Below are positions 11,795 through 22,619 of a stretch of 64,000 nucleotides of DNA, one piece after another; position 1 is the stretch's first letter, and each line of letters opens with the position of its first letter. The notes beneath the pieces were generated by a model. It had not been told where the DNA came from, made no database searches, and worked only from the letters and a program-made list of their open reading frames with translations. The translations under genes were made by a program, and so were the position numbers. The DNA is from Apoderus coryli (taxonomy: Eukaryota; Arthropoda; Insecta; Coleoptera; Attelabidae). The stretch spans positions 37,211,253-37,275,252 of the forward strand of contig OU452199.1 in the NCBI GenBank assembly GCA_911728435.2, read 5' to 3'.

Positions 11795-12053
11795 CGGTAT
11801 AGCATCGCACGTCTCTACTTCCAGTGGATCCTCCGTACAGAATGTTGGATCTACGGGTTGTAGTATGGGAGGTCGCGGTGGGGGCGGTAAAAGGAATTTC
11901 GGCGGTGGCGGCGGTCCAGGACAGTCACAATCGACGGCCGCCCCCGTTGTTGGGGCGTCCAACAGATCCCACATGGAGTCGTCGTCGTTGCCGTCACCGT
12001 CCTGAGTTGTCTCAGTGCCGGCGGTACGGTCCATAGACTGGAACGCCTGATTA
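11795..12053 (-). CDS. Host exon encoding an acidic, proline-rich segment
   Basis: I do not recognise the gene. On the minus strand a T-rich run and TTTCAG (AG at 12055-12054) precede the exon, and ACCG|GTAAGT ends it at 11795. The frame is open throughout, about 86 codons, and far richer in G and C than its surroundings. A methionine (12034-12032) starts MDRTAGTETTQDGDGNDDDS, followed by MWDLLDAPTTGAAVDCDC, a polyproline run (PGPPPPPKFLLPPPPRPP) and LQPVDPTFCTEDPLEVETCDAIP. No membrane segment or catalytic motif. If the Met is the start, this is the first coding exon and the 5' UTR exon could lie at 26761-27260. The plus-strand open frames here are shadows. Length, splice sites and composition make a real exon likely; function is unknown. 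Confidence 0.65.
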
Positions 12054-12129
12054 CTGAAATGTTAATAAGCACTTTTTAAACAATTATAATACGAGGCACT
12101 GTTCATTTAATTGAAAAGTTTACATTATA

Positions 12130-12435
12130 CAAAGGCGACGAAACGACTAAATTGTATAACATTTTTGGTTTTACAAGCGTCTAGGTACAGACTCGAAATA
12201 TCGATTTAAAGCACCTCGCCTGCGTGTTCATCGTGTTTTTGTATCGCATAGTCCGTCACCATATATAATTGTAATTATTATTATACCTGTTTAATTATTT
12301 TTACTATATCCAATAAACTAACCTACTTTATTCAAAAATTGGAATTAAAAAAAAATTGCTGGAAGTGGGATATGAACCCAGGACTTTCCGTACGCAAAGC
12401 GGGTAATCTACCACTGAGCTACACCAGTAACACAC
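12130..12435 (-). repeat. tRNA-like SINE, copy 2
   Basis: On the minus strand 12426-12358 carries a very good A box (TGGTGTAGCTCAGTGGTAGA) and a B box GGGTTCATATCCC, followed by a body with the same AATAAACTAACCTA block as copy 1. The anticodon region is TTTGCGTAC. It is the best preserved head of the three copies; the far end of the body is diverged. Confidence 0.7.
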
Positions 12436-12439
12436 CAAT

Positions 12440-13300
12440 TATGCGAATTACCGTGACCGCATTCACAATACTTTCCCTGGTTTGGGAAAGTAAAATGTAA
12501 TGTAAGATTTTCTCATATTTAATAGACAAAAATAATGTATGCATTGTGTGTTTAATAAAATTCGTATAGTAGCGGAAAGTATGCATTCATATTGTCTCAC
12601 AGCACAGTTTCCGTTTTATTTAGACAATAATGGGCTCATTTTTGCATCCTACGTTAATAACAATTGTTTAAACAATGCGTAAAACTAGTTTATACAAACA
12701 GTTACGTTAGTCAACAACACAAATATTATCATTTATTATACTTCAAAAAGAAGTAGTATATATCAGACAAATATTTAAGTTGAGATTATAAGTCTGGAAC
12801 GAGGTTTTATAAACAGATGAGGTAAGCAACCAACTGACTCAGAAATGTCAATTATAGTATTATGTGAACAATAAATTTTGAAAAAAATTAAAGTTTTTTC
12901 ACATTACAAAAATATAACATATAACGATATTTTATTAATCCTCTAAGAACAAACCTATTTTCCCATTATTTTATTCGTATGATATATACCGGGTGGCCTC
13001 ATTAAAATTGTCCGCATCGGATATATTTTTAAGGGTTTTTTTTTCTAGAAAATAAAGTTCTTAGAATGCACTAATTCATTGCGCAAAAAAAAATATTTTA
13101 TGTTAAACTGAATCACATATTCTTAATATTTTTTCAAATTTGTTAAAACTTTAAAAATTTTGTTTGTCAGAAACTTCGATTACTCATTATTTGAGCCTTA
13201 TTATATCTTTTCTTTTTGTAAATCATTAAATTAAAGCGAAACACTTTTTTAAGATTGCAAATGGATTCAATTGTCGTTCAGCAAGAAAGTAATTTTACTA
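12440..13300. other. AT-rich stretch with a possible transposon end
   Basis: No gene. At 12988-13030 the sequence ACCGGGTGGCCTCATTAAAA followed by TTGTCCGCATCGGATATATT resembles the end of a Tc1/mariner-type element; no partner end was found. Confidence 0.35.
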
Positions 13301-13304
13301 AACA

Positions 13305-13332
13305 CTGATGATGGAGCCTGGGGCTCCGAAAC
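13305..13332 (+). ncRNA. Hammerhead-like motif with perfect stem II
   Basis: CTGATGA-T-GGAGCC-TGG-GGCTCC-GAAAC-AG-GTT. Stem II is six perfect pairs. AC/GT can form stem III. Stem I is weak. Downstream TCTATTAAATTTG resembles the sequence after the motif at 22512-22554, so the two may belong to one family. Confidence 0.55.
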
Positions 13333-13429
13333 AGGTTTCGTTGATGTGCAATTTTTAGAGAAATCTATTAAATTTGTTTTATTAATAAATTAATTATTTA
13401 TTTATTTTTAATTCTGACTCTCGTTACGA

Positions 13430-14550
13430 CCAATATATTGACTTTCATGCAATAATAAAATCTGGATCTGGTCGTCCTTTCCATGTATTTTCACAATTGA
13501 AATATAGACAGATGCAGGAAATTCAATAAAGATTCTCCCGTCAAGTTACCATCTAGGAAAAATGAACTGAGGTTATGATTCCAGAATTTCACTCTCATAT
13601 TTGCAGGAATTGAATCACTACAGTATTCTTCAGAAAAACATAGAATGTCTTTATTTGATTTAGTTTACCATGTTCAATTGATCTAGGTTTAAGAAATGTT
13701 CCCCTTAAATCGACGTGTTCCCGAATTTTCCCGAAAAATAAACCCTTAAATTATACTTGAGGTAGTTTATAATAATTGGGCTTGAGTTACGTAGTTTCCA
13801 TTGGCTTGGTGCCCCCTTCAGCTTGTGCCCCCTGTGTGATGGCACAGTTCACAAACCTCTCCCATCTGTCAAATGAGTTCAGGGACATTCACTTGATAGG
13901 TAATAAGGTTGTATTTAAAACCCCTATTAGTTTTAAAAAAGCACACTAATAAACGAAATAATAACAACATTATTGTTTGCAGACAAAGAGTTTATTTGGT
14001 AGCCAATCACAAGCATGGGCATACTGAATAACATTATTGATTGGTCGTATTATATATTATAGAATTAAACCAAAATTCACGCAATAATTGTATATATACC
14101 ACATAATGGCGTCCATTAACAATAAGAGTTTATTAAATGAGAATTAAATTAATAAGTAATTACGTATTGTAATTATTATATGAATGGAATATAAAATGAA
14201 AATTTTAACCGATTTAGCGCATGTTGTTAGGGCGTTAGCTGTAAACATTTTTGGATTAAACAAATATAGTAATCAGAATGGTTATTGAATAATATTTAAA
14301 TTTTCAATAATAACATGGTAGCAAATTGCAACCAACTAATATATTATGTATATAGGTCTGAGTTTAATAATATAATCATGATAATATTATAGATTATTTG
14401 CACAATACAATAATTTGTACCGAAAATAATGCAATTTGAACACACATAACAACTACTGTATTTCACTAACGATTGTATTTAGTTAAGCTACTAGTCTTTA
14501 ATAATTATTTGGACCAAAAATATGCCGTTGAAGTTGCATATATATTCTAT
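13430..14550. other. No gene recognised
   Basis: AT-rich DNA with a short GC-richer patch (about 13800-13870) that I cannot assign. Confidence 0.4.
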
Positions 14551-14555
14551 TATAA

Positions 14556-15638
14556 ACAGGGTGATTCAAAAAGCGCGGCAATAGCATTGTTTCCAAGATA
14601 CGGGGTGTTAAGAGTTTTTTTGTAAAGAACGGTTTTTTTTAATTAAGTCGTAAATTTTTTTTGTCAATAATTTTTATTAAGTTGCCTCCCTAACGCCGCT
14701 GGACTTAATAATTTTGATCTAGTTAGGACTATAGAAACTCCTTATTTCTAGCAACAAGGCTGACGAATTTCAAAGAAATCGGTAACGAGATATTTGACTT
14801 AATTAAAAAAAAACCGTTATTTACAAAAAAAAAAAATCCCGATGGCAGCCAGTCGGAAAAGTAGATTTTTGATTTATGTATTTTTTATTTATACTTAGTC
14901 TACCACTGACACCCACTATTAATAAACAAATAATGGAATATTCTGACATTCGCCAAATATAACCAAAGTGTCATATTGACAGTTATTTTAACTGAAATAC
15001 CCATTATACTATAATACATACGGAAGTACGGTCTTATTGTTATTTCACAGGTGTTTATTTGTCAAAATAATTACAGGTATAGCGGGTGATGATATTTTTT
15101 TTATTTTTTGTTACTTTATATTGACTTACATTTACTTAAATATGCCAGCGATGAAAAAACTCTCCAAATAAATATTGTAGAGATTTAAGTGCTCTATCAT
15201 TTGATATGTAACATCGGTATTTTCTATTAACAACGAAAAAAATATGATTTTTTTAAAACTTTGACAGGCCGCCATTCTGAAATTAGCTCTCCGATTTCAA
15301 TCGCCAACGAACTCACGCGATTCCATGACCTAGCCGATTTTTTAACCAAATTTTGTTTCGATTGGTCAAAAAATGCGGCCTAGAACGTGACGCAAAGTTT
15401 CTATATCCCATATATATATATATATATATATATATAGATATATAAACTTTTGAACTGAGGTCATTTTTAGGATCCAGGGGTCATAAAATGAAGTACTGCA
15501 TAAAAATTTTTCAAAATTTCGGTTGTGTCGATCTCCTGAATAGTTACTTAGATTTTTTTTTAAAATCTACTAAAAGTTAACACGTTCTATCTGGGAAACA
15601 ATGCTTTGGTCATAAAATTACCTGAGAAACACCCTGTG
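14556..15638. mobile_element. Nonautonomous Tc1/mariner-type transposon, 1.1 kb
   Basis: The left end reads ACAGGGTGATTC, then AGCATTGTTTCCAAGATACG; the right end, reversed, reads ACAGGGTGTTTC, then AGCATTGTTTCCCAGATA. These are inverted ends of about 60 bp. No transposase frame lies between them. The part at 14630-14830, reversed, also matches the element starting at 32946 (GTTGCTAGAAATA, CCTAACTAG, GCGTTAGGG), so both derive from one family. An (AT)n microsatellite at 15409-15443 sits inside. Confidence 0.75.
15409..15443. repeat. (AT)n microsatellite
   Basis: About 35 bases of nearly perfect TA repeats inside the transposon at 14556-15638. Confidence 0.9.
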
Positions 15639-15644
15639 TATTCA

Positions 15645-17270
15645 TTATAAAACACGTCGATTTTACTTTTGAGGGGGAACTTTAAAACCACATTGGCAGA
15701 ATTTGGGTTTTTTCAAAACCGTCAATAAGAAACGTCTTTTGTATCAATAATATTATCTAAGGATAAAATGAGCACTAAGACTTTTATAAGTACCTAAGAA
15801 TATTTTTAAAATAAAAAATGTATGTTACAAAAGTTACAGATTTATCAATTTACAATCCAAATTCAAGAAAATACTTTCTAGTTTGATTATTAAGGAGTTG
15901 ATTGTTTCTATTTTGTAACATTAAAGATACTGCTGCTATTGAAAATACTTTTTCTGTCCATTTTCTCTAAATGGAATATAATCTAAACACACTACAAGCC
16001 CCGCTACAAGCTGTTTGAAAGTTATTTTAAATTTCATGAGGGTGTAAGAACTGGGTACATTTTTTAAAGAGTTTCTGATAAACTTTTTTGCAGCTTTTTG
16101 ACTAGATAAAAACTGATACGATTTTAAAACACTGTTTCAGTGTGCGTACGAGAGCTTATTTATATATTTTGAGCTTTGTGAACACTCAAAGGGAATTAAT
16201 TACCAAATAGGGGCGTTAGTTTAAACCAATTAGCCACGGAACATATAACATGTAGAAGGGTCAGTTGCCGAAAATCACGAATCGTTCCGGCCGTTGCCCC
16301 TTCCTTCTCGCGCCCCCTGAAAGCATTGCCGCTAGCAGTCAGCCACATATTCTTGTACTGAGTGGAACAAAACGACCTGCGTGACTTTTTATACTAGTAA
16401 AATATTGTATTCTTATTTGTTTACTACTAAAGTCACCCCTATTCTTTGAAATATCGAGACAATATTATGTATTATTATAAAATTATGGTCTCCAAGAGAG
16501 TAACACTACTAGCGGGGAAATTGCCAGCCATAAAGCGCCACGCCAAAGTGATCCTACTATGCCTTATATATTCAGTGATTTAGGTATTGAGTTGTGTCGA
16601 ATATATTATGACTAAATTAATTTAATCTACTCAAAAAACATAATTATGTTTAAAAATAAATAAAAACAAAAAAAATATCAGTAGGAAAAACCCTTAGATA
16701 TACTCGAAGATGATGCCTTATCGTCCTCTTAATTACTAATAACCATAAATCATCCTTGTAACAAACATAATATCTTATTATTTATTGTTACCATTGGTTT
16801 AATTTTTGTAGGTATGTGAATTTGGTTCTAGTATGTACCTATATATAAGTTGCGGTCCAAAATGTTTAATTATATTCTAGATCTGTACCATGTCTAATAA
16901 CATGTCATCCCTAAAATAGAATAATACCATTGTTATACACGAATGTTTAGGACTTGTTCTACAGGTAGATACATAATAAAAGATATTTCTATTTTTATAT
17001 CGTCGGACAATACAGAAAATTTGTATAAAGCAACATGGTGACTATTGATACAGCAGCAGCTATACGTGTTTTCAATTGTATAATAAATACATATACGTTC
17101 GTGGGTTTTGTACCGAAAATGTTAACAATTGTATTTTGCATTCAGAGAACCAAGGACAGATTTAGTTCCTGTGTCCCATACCTTGTTTACAGATGTAGTT
17201 TGGTATTATGCTTTACAGGAAGTCCTATCAATATCAACGGATTGATGTATAGAGTGCTTCAACTATAAAG
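15645..17270. other. No gene; one GC-richer block
   Basis: Mostly AT-rich. A block of higher GC at about 16245-16395 (GTTCCGGCCGTTGCCCCTTC) stands out, with no open frame or recognised motif. It could be a decayed exon or part of a retroelement. Confidence 0.35.
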
Positions 17271-17324
17271 GAACAGCCGCACATAGAAAACCTAACAGAA
17301 TTTTAAAGTTTTATTAATTAAAGT

Positions 17325-17835
17325 GCGTGAGTTGGCTGAGACTTTAAGTGTCTCAACTGGGTGCAACACATTTTGCATGCATATTTGGATATGAAAAAGC
17401 TGTTCATGCGATGGGTGCCACGATCGACCATACAAAGGGTAAAACAATCAACGTTGCATATTACTCACAGCTCTGTTGTGTGAGATAAATTCTGGTTTGA
17501 TGGGCTCCAGCCCTGGCAGGTTTAGTTTTATAAATTGGTTCTTTTCTTATGGGCGTTTTAGTTCTCTGATAAAAAATAATTTTATTTTTATGCAAAACTA
17601 TGTTTAAAGTAAAATACGTATAATTACATGGCGCAGTCGGTAGGATACCAGACATATTCTCCAGATTTAGCCCCATCCAGCTATTTCCTGTTTCCAAACT
17701 TGAAGAAATGGCTGGATGGTAGGAGATTCGGGTCGAATGTAGAGGTCATGCTTGAAGCAATCGATTATTTTGAGGGTCTTGAAGAATCTTATTGTTTAGA
17801 AGGAACACAAACAATAGGAGATTAAAATCATTGTT
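17325..17835 (+). pseudogene. Mariner transposase relic
   Basis: Cut-and-paste transposase, dead. The plus strand reads VRELAETLSVST, then MKKLFMRWVPR-like residues (helix-turn-helix end and the MRWVPR box typical of mariners), KGKTINVAYYSQL (the sequence before the second Asp), then YSPDLAPSSYFLFPNLKKWL and FEGLEESYCLEG (C-terminus). The first Asp block and the HQDNAPCH block with the second Asp are missing, and in the last block the expected Asp after LAPS is replaced (SSY). It is therefore a deleted, inactive copy of a lineage different from 50105-50865. Confidence 0.75.
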
Positions 17836-18471
17836 TGGTTTCCTTTAAAAGTCACGCACTTATGAAACACGAGTGCGTTTACCCTTTAATTATTAAAACG
17901 GCTTAAATATATTTTTTATGCAGGAAAAAATCATACCGTCTATGTTTCTCAGTAATTCTAAAATAAGCAATTTTCTCGGTCAATAAGTGCAGTAAAGCAG
18001 AAAAACTTCGACAGTTTCATAACTGTGTTCAATAAAATGCATTCAAGTAAAAGTCATCAAAATATAGTATTGAGAAATGCTCAAACTCAATATAGAGTTA
18101 GGCTTGATTGACACTGATATTTCATCATTGAAATTAAATGAATGAATATAAAAGAGGTCTACATTTTTATAACAATAATAGGTAATTGTTTATTGGGCAG
18201 CGTCGTCGATTTAAATAAAAATAAATGTTACATGAACGATTCTCCGCTCTTATTATGTTTATACATTTTAGTTTTTAATTTAACAAAGTACTTAAAAATA
18301 TTTCTAATTTAAATGAAATACATAAATTAACCATAATATTGGAAGCGGAATATCAGTTTCAAATAAATCAAAACCTGCTATATATAAGTATGTATGTAGT
18401 CTTTCTTATACTCGTACATACATTTTTTAAGTTTCATGTTTTTGGTTTTGATAATATGATTGTGATCTGGC

Positions 18472-18494
18472 CTGATGATGGCTTAGGCCGAAAC
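18472..18494 (+). ncRNA. Hammerhead-like motif, short
   Basis: CTGATGA-T-GGC-TTAG-GCC-GAAAC-TA-GTT. Stem II is three or four pairs; stem III AC/GT. No convincing stem I. It lies about 130 bases from the SINE copy at 18624 in opposite orientation. Confidence 0.5.
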
Positions 18495-18623
18495 TAGTTT
18501 ACTTGATATTTTATTAAATATTTTGGGGATTGGAGTTTGTAATTTTTCGTGATTCTTTTAAATTTTTAATAGCTTTTACAAATATTATTATTTTCAAATA
18601 TTTGTAACTGCTTATATTTTGCT

Positions 18624-18985
18624 TTGCAAGTAAAAAAATCGGTTGTGTCACCCCAAAACTTTCCCGACAAGTTATAATATAATAAAAAATATATAACCTG
18701 CGTAACGAAATAAAATTTTAATAATAATTATTATTATAGGTAATTGTATAATCTTCATTATTACCAAAAAAAAAACTAACTAAGTACATTATTCAAAAAT
18801 CAGAAAAAAAAAGTCTTGCCAGAGCTGGGATTCGAACCCATAACCTTCCGCATGCGAAGCGAACGCCCTACCAATGATGCCACAGAAACCTACATAGAAG
18901 TATTGTATTTTAATTATAATAATAGGTATAGGTTCCAACTACCTAACTGGTGAAATTTTAAACGCAATTTTCTTGAGAATTATGG
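18624..18985 (-). repeat. tRNA-like SINE, copy 3
   Basis: The head (minus, 18882-18818) has TGGCATCATTGGTAGGGCG as A box and GGGTTCGAATCCC as a perfect B box; the anticodon region reads TTCGCATGCGG. The body shares CCCCAAAACTTTC and ACCTGCGTAAC with copy 1, and the flank shares CCAACTACCTAACTGGTGA. All three copies in the window have the same orientation. Confidence 0.75.
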
Positions 18986-18989
18986 GGGC

Positions 18990-20035
18990 AACGATTATTA
19001 TAATAAAATAATAAATAAGTAACACCATTTAAAAATGCGCCTCGCTTTTATTTTTTGAACATATATATTTTTAAAATTTTAAAACGCTTTTTTAAATCAA
19101 TAATTATTTTTTTAAAATCATTCGAATCACGATTAAGGATTTAATTCAATTGATTTCAATCATCCCAACCGTGATTTGATTGTTAGTAAATTAAATATTA
19201 TATAGAAATTCAGAAAGTCACATTTCTGATTTTTTCGATGTGATACCAATCATTTTAGATTTACTTAGAATTTTATATTTAAATGTATTTTAAAACCAAT
19301 TTTCAATAAATTTTAACGAGCTGCTTGTCTCTTTATCGTAGTGAAAAATGCCTAAGTAGACATTTACATATCCTATCTAAATAGCCCCATGTAATATGCC
19401 ATTATCACTTAAAATACATTCAAATAACAAGCAGTTTAAAACCTATTAAAGCACTTAATCACCTTTCTAGCATTGTTCTTAAATCGTTGATTTATTTGTT
19501 TTATGTTTGTTGTTGCTATAAACAAAACATTCCAATAACGATAGTGCGTGCATTATTATAGCTAGACAACGATAAAGGCATGTTTTATATTTCCCAAATT
19601 CCAATTAGTGATAAAGCTAAACGTAAAAGGACTGGAAATAAATCAGTCAAATGTGCCGCCCGGTGGCAATGTTTGTTTTTCCAACGTCTGTACATATCAA
19701 TTATAGTGTAGAGTTACCAAAATAAAATTGCGATTAACGTTCTGACTGAAATGTAAACATGCACCAGACCCCCGCACGCCCGATTCAACTCCATTACAGA
19801 TTGTATAACATTTTCAGTTATTAGATTTATATACCAGTTAATATTTTGTTATGTCCATGTCATGTGTCATTTGTGTAAACAAACGTCGTCGTTTAACACG
19901 GCAAACACTGTGACAATTAGCCCCAGAACTATATTAAAAAGATAATTAACAAGCTCCTTTGCTCACTGTCATCAGCACTGAATTACTTAGATTGGAGTAG
20001 ACATAACTTGTTAATCTTTGTAGGTATATAGTTTC
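18990..20035. other. AT-rich stretch, no gene
   Basis: Nothing coding was seen. A mildly GC-richer patch at 19640-19800 has no open frame of note. Confidence 0.4.
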
Positions 20036-20044
20036 AGTTAAAGA

Positions 20045-20315
20045 ACATGGCACTGTTAGTGATACTAGACACACGGGAAGACCTCGTCATGGTTGCTCTA
20101 TTGCAAACATTGAACGAGTTCAGGATAGTGTTTCAGATCGACCAGACGACGTTCTGCTCAATTGGGTATGACACGTCGTTCGCTACAGTGAATTTTAATG
20201 ATAGATTGGAGCCTTTTTCCCTACAAGATGCCGATGGTCCAAGCCTTTCATCCAGAAAATGGGCTAATTCACAGGAAATGATGACAATTTTCGGCCTTAA
20301 AAGTTTAATCACTAT
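20045..20315 (+). pseudogene. Tc1/mariner-group transposase N-terminal relic
   Basis: The frame shifted from the longest open one reads KEHGTVSDTRHTGRPRHGCS and IERVQDSVSDRPDD, which fits the linker and second helix-turn-helix of ITm transposases (GxxGRPR, ENIERVR.SV). It is followed, in a third frame, by residues like FPYKMPMVQAFHPENG, the usual segment before the first catalytic Asp. Frameshifts and loss of the DDE core make it a relic. Confidence 0.6.
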
Positions 20316-20392
20316 AACCTTAATATTTTAGCAAAATATACTATAACGTTTTCCTAAATTTGTTATTTCACTTTAAAACAACCATTTTTTAG

Positions 20393-20468
20393 CGTTGAAC
20401 TCGATGAAACCAATCCAAGCATGTTTTTCTTGGAGAGGTTAGTGGCAGTAACCGCCGCGGCCGTGCCG
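20393..20468 (+). CDS. Candidate small exon
   Basis: CATTTTTTAG ends a pyrimidine-rich run at 20392, and GTAAGA follows 20468. The 76 bases between are open in one frame and encode VELDETNPSMFFLERLVAV then TAAAVP; the second half is unusually GC-rich for this window (CCGCCGCGGCCGTGCCG). This looks like an internal coding exon, but splice-like sites arise by chance and no neighbouring exon is recognised. It follows a transposase relic directly, which could also supply the open frame. Confidence 0.25.
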
Positions 20469-20499
20469 GTAAGACGCTCTTTACCGTAAGCTTTTAAAT

Positions 20500-22260
20500 G
20501 CGTTATTTGTATGCAAAACCACAATTTTTTGTCGTTTGAACTAAAAATACCCTCTTCCGAGATTTTTTCCTTTGGTGCTCATATTCGTGTCGTACTATAA
20601 TCAAGCTACTTCAGCAATATAAAAAACTGTTATTAACCTTATTAATCGGGCGATCTTATAGTTAACTCTTCCAACAACAAAAGCCTGTGTCGCCGCACTG
20701 CATTGCATTTTGCTGTGTATTTAAAGTAAATTTCAACCGATATCACATCGAGGGCTACTGTAATCTTTGGAAATCATTGCGTCATATGCCGTTATGCATG
20801 CTTCAGGTGTCGGTATGCCGGGTCAGTTTTTGTTTGAGTGTGTTGAAGTGCGTTATCTATCACCCCTGTTGGCCGACTTACATTTTTCTGGAGATTATAA
20901 GTGCAGTAAGTACCAAATTACATTAGAATTCAATGCAGTTTAAAAATTACTTTGCTTTTAAATCTCATATACTGAGGATTCATCGCGTTACTAGCACTAG
21001 TAAACAAAGATAAGTACCTAATTAATTCAACAGGTATAACGTTAACGTGCTAGTTAAATGATTGCTCTTTCGAGACAATAATTTTAGTAAAATTAAAATT
21101 CATTCCTTTTTTCAAATTTATCATCCTGAAAACGTAACTTTTTTGATTTAAACTTTCTATGGTACCGAATCTCTGTACTAGCTGTTCTGTTGTTTCAGAA
21201 AATTAGCAAAATAAAAATGGCCCTATTCAAAGTTTAGTCAAAGAAATGCGACCAAAAGATGTTTGTATTTGTAAAGGAAACAGAAAATGTTCTTCTGCAT
21301 TTACTAGTAGCAGGTAGCTACAATTAAATAAACTGATGGATTTATATAATTAACAAAATGTTTTATGTTCTAGTATCTGAAAAATTAGTGTGAAATCTTG
21401 TTTACGAGAAAGACGGTACAGAAATCACCTACGCGACGATGGTGTTTTCTTAGTGCTCAAAGAAGAAAGTTTTATTTAGAGTCAGTTTTGTGGGAGAAAT
21501 ATTATATTTATTTTTTTTTCAATGTCTAAAGCCAAGAAAGCTATTAGGTATATAGGTTTAGAAGACCTAATTGATATGATAATTATGTATGTTTGTCGTT
21601 TCATTTCTACAGGGTTCTACAGGTTTCTCAACTGAGTACAAATATTTTAAGGGCTTAAAATTTGTAGGTCAAAATTATATTTATTTTCCTATAAACATGT
21701 TTTTAATTATTGGTAAATAAGTACCGGTTTTTTACTTTAAATTGATAAATTAGCAACTTATTGGCAAATTGATATTCGCGACTATACATGGTGCCTTTTA
21801 AGTTGATACTTCTTTTTGAACTACAGTAGAAGATGTTAAAGTAAACAACATTTTCAAATAACTTTTTTCCAAAATTTGAAAAATAAGCGAATTACATTCC
21901 TCTTTAAATTATTACAAAATAAGTACACCTAACATAAATATTATTAATAATATTATTTAAGTTGACAAAACAAAATGTGTCAAATATTTGGCACATTTTG
22001 TAATAAATGAATGTAACTTATTTTTCAGATTTTTAAAACAACTTATTTATTTTAATATCTTCATCAATTTAGAAATCACCCTGTAAGCATGCATACTACT
22101 AAATAACGGTGGCTTGTGTAAAAATACACGAGAAGTTGCAGGAATATTACAATGGCCGTTGGCGAACATTTTCCAGTAAAATGATCAGCCGATGTCAATT
22201 CACAAAAACTGTAAATGGCGTTTTCCAATAATCGTGCTGTGGTTTTAAAACAAAAATGTA
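20500..22260. other. No gene recognised
   Basis: AT-rich DNA. The open frame at 20687-20926 has no homology I can see. Confidence 0.4.
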
Positions 22261-22271
22261 ATTACACAACA

Positions 22272-22353
22272 CTTTGTTTTTTAATAAAGTTAAAGTTTTT
22301 TAATAAAGTTAAAACTATGTCATACATAGTTTTAACTTTATTAAAAAACAAAG
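22272..22353. repeat. Perfect palindrome with an internal tandem repeat
   Basis: CTTTGTTTTTTAATAAAGTT is repeated in part (TTTTTTAATAAAGTT twice), ends in AAAACTATGT, and returns inverted as ACATAGTTTTAACTTTATTA then AAAAACAAAG. It ends about 160 bases before the hammerhead at 22512 and may be part of the same element. Confidence 0.8.
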
Positions 22354-22511
22354 AAAAGTAGGATATACAAAAAGAAAATTAGACCAAATATGTAACAGTA
22401 ATTTAATTAAAATTTTTTTATAATTCAAATATTTTCCATAAAGTGGCTTCAATGGAAATATAATGAAACATTGTACGTCTTATAGTGTTGTGTTTGTTCG
22501 ATTGTTGACAT

Positions 22512-22554
22512 GCCACTGATGATGGGACTGGTCTAGTCCCGAAACATGTATGGC
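22512..22554 (+). ncRNA. Hammerhead ribozyme, type I, complete fold
   Basis: Self-cleaving RNA motif. All parts can be read: stem I GCCA (22512-22515) with TGGC (22551-22554); core CTGATGA (22516-22522); stem II GGGACT/AGTCCC with a short loop; GAAA (22541-22544); a minimal stem III AC/GT; and cleavage base A at 22550. One unpaired T sits before stem II, which I recall as common in Penelope-type motifs. Very short stem III hammerheads are known to work mainly as dimers or with stabilising loops. Downstream sequence (TTTATTTTGTGGAGATTCGA) looks like a retroelement end. Activity is inferred from the fold only. Confidence 0.7.
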
Positions 22555-22619
22555 CGATAGTTTCTATTAAGTTTATTTTGTGGAGATTCGACTTTCATTT
22601 AAACACTAAAAATTTTTTA

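Noticed and set aside
11778..12072. Glycine-rich and other frames on both strands over the host exon
   Set aside because: They lie within the GC-rich exon, lack fitting splice sites and are shadows of the minus-strand frame.
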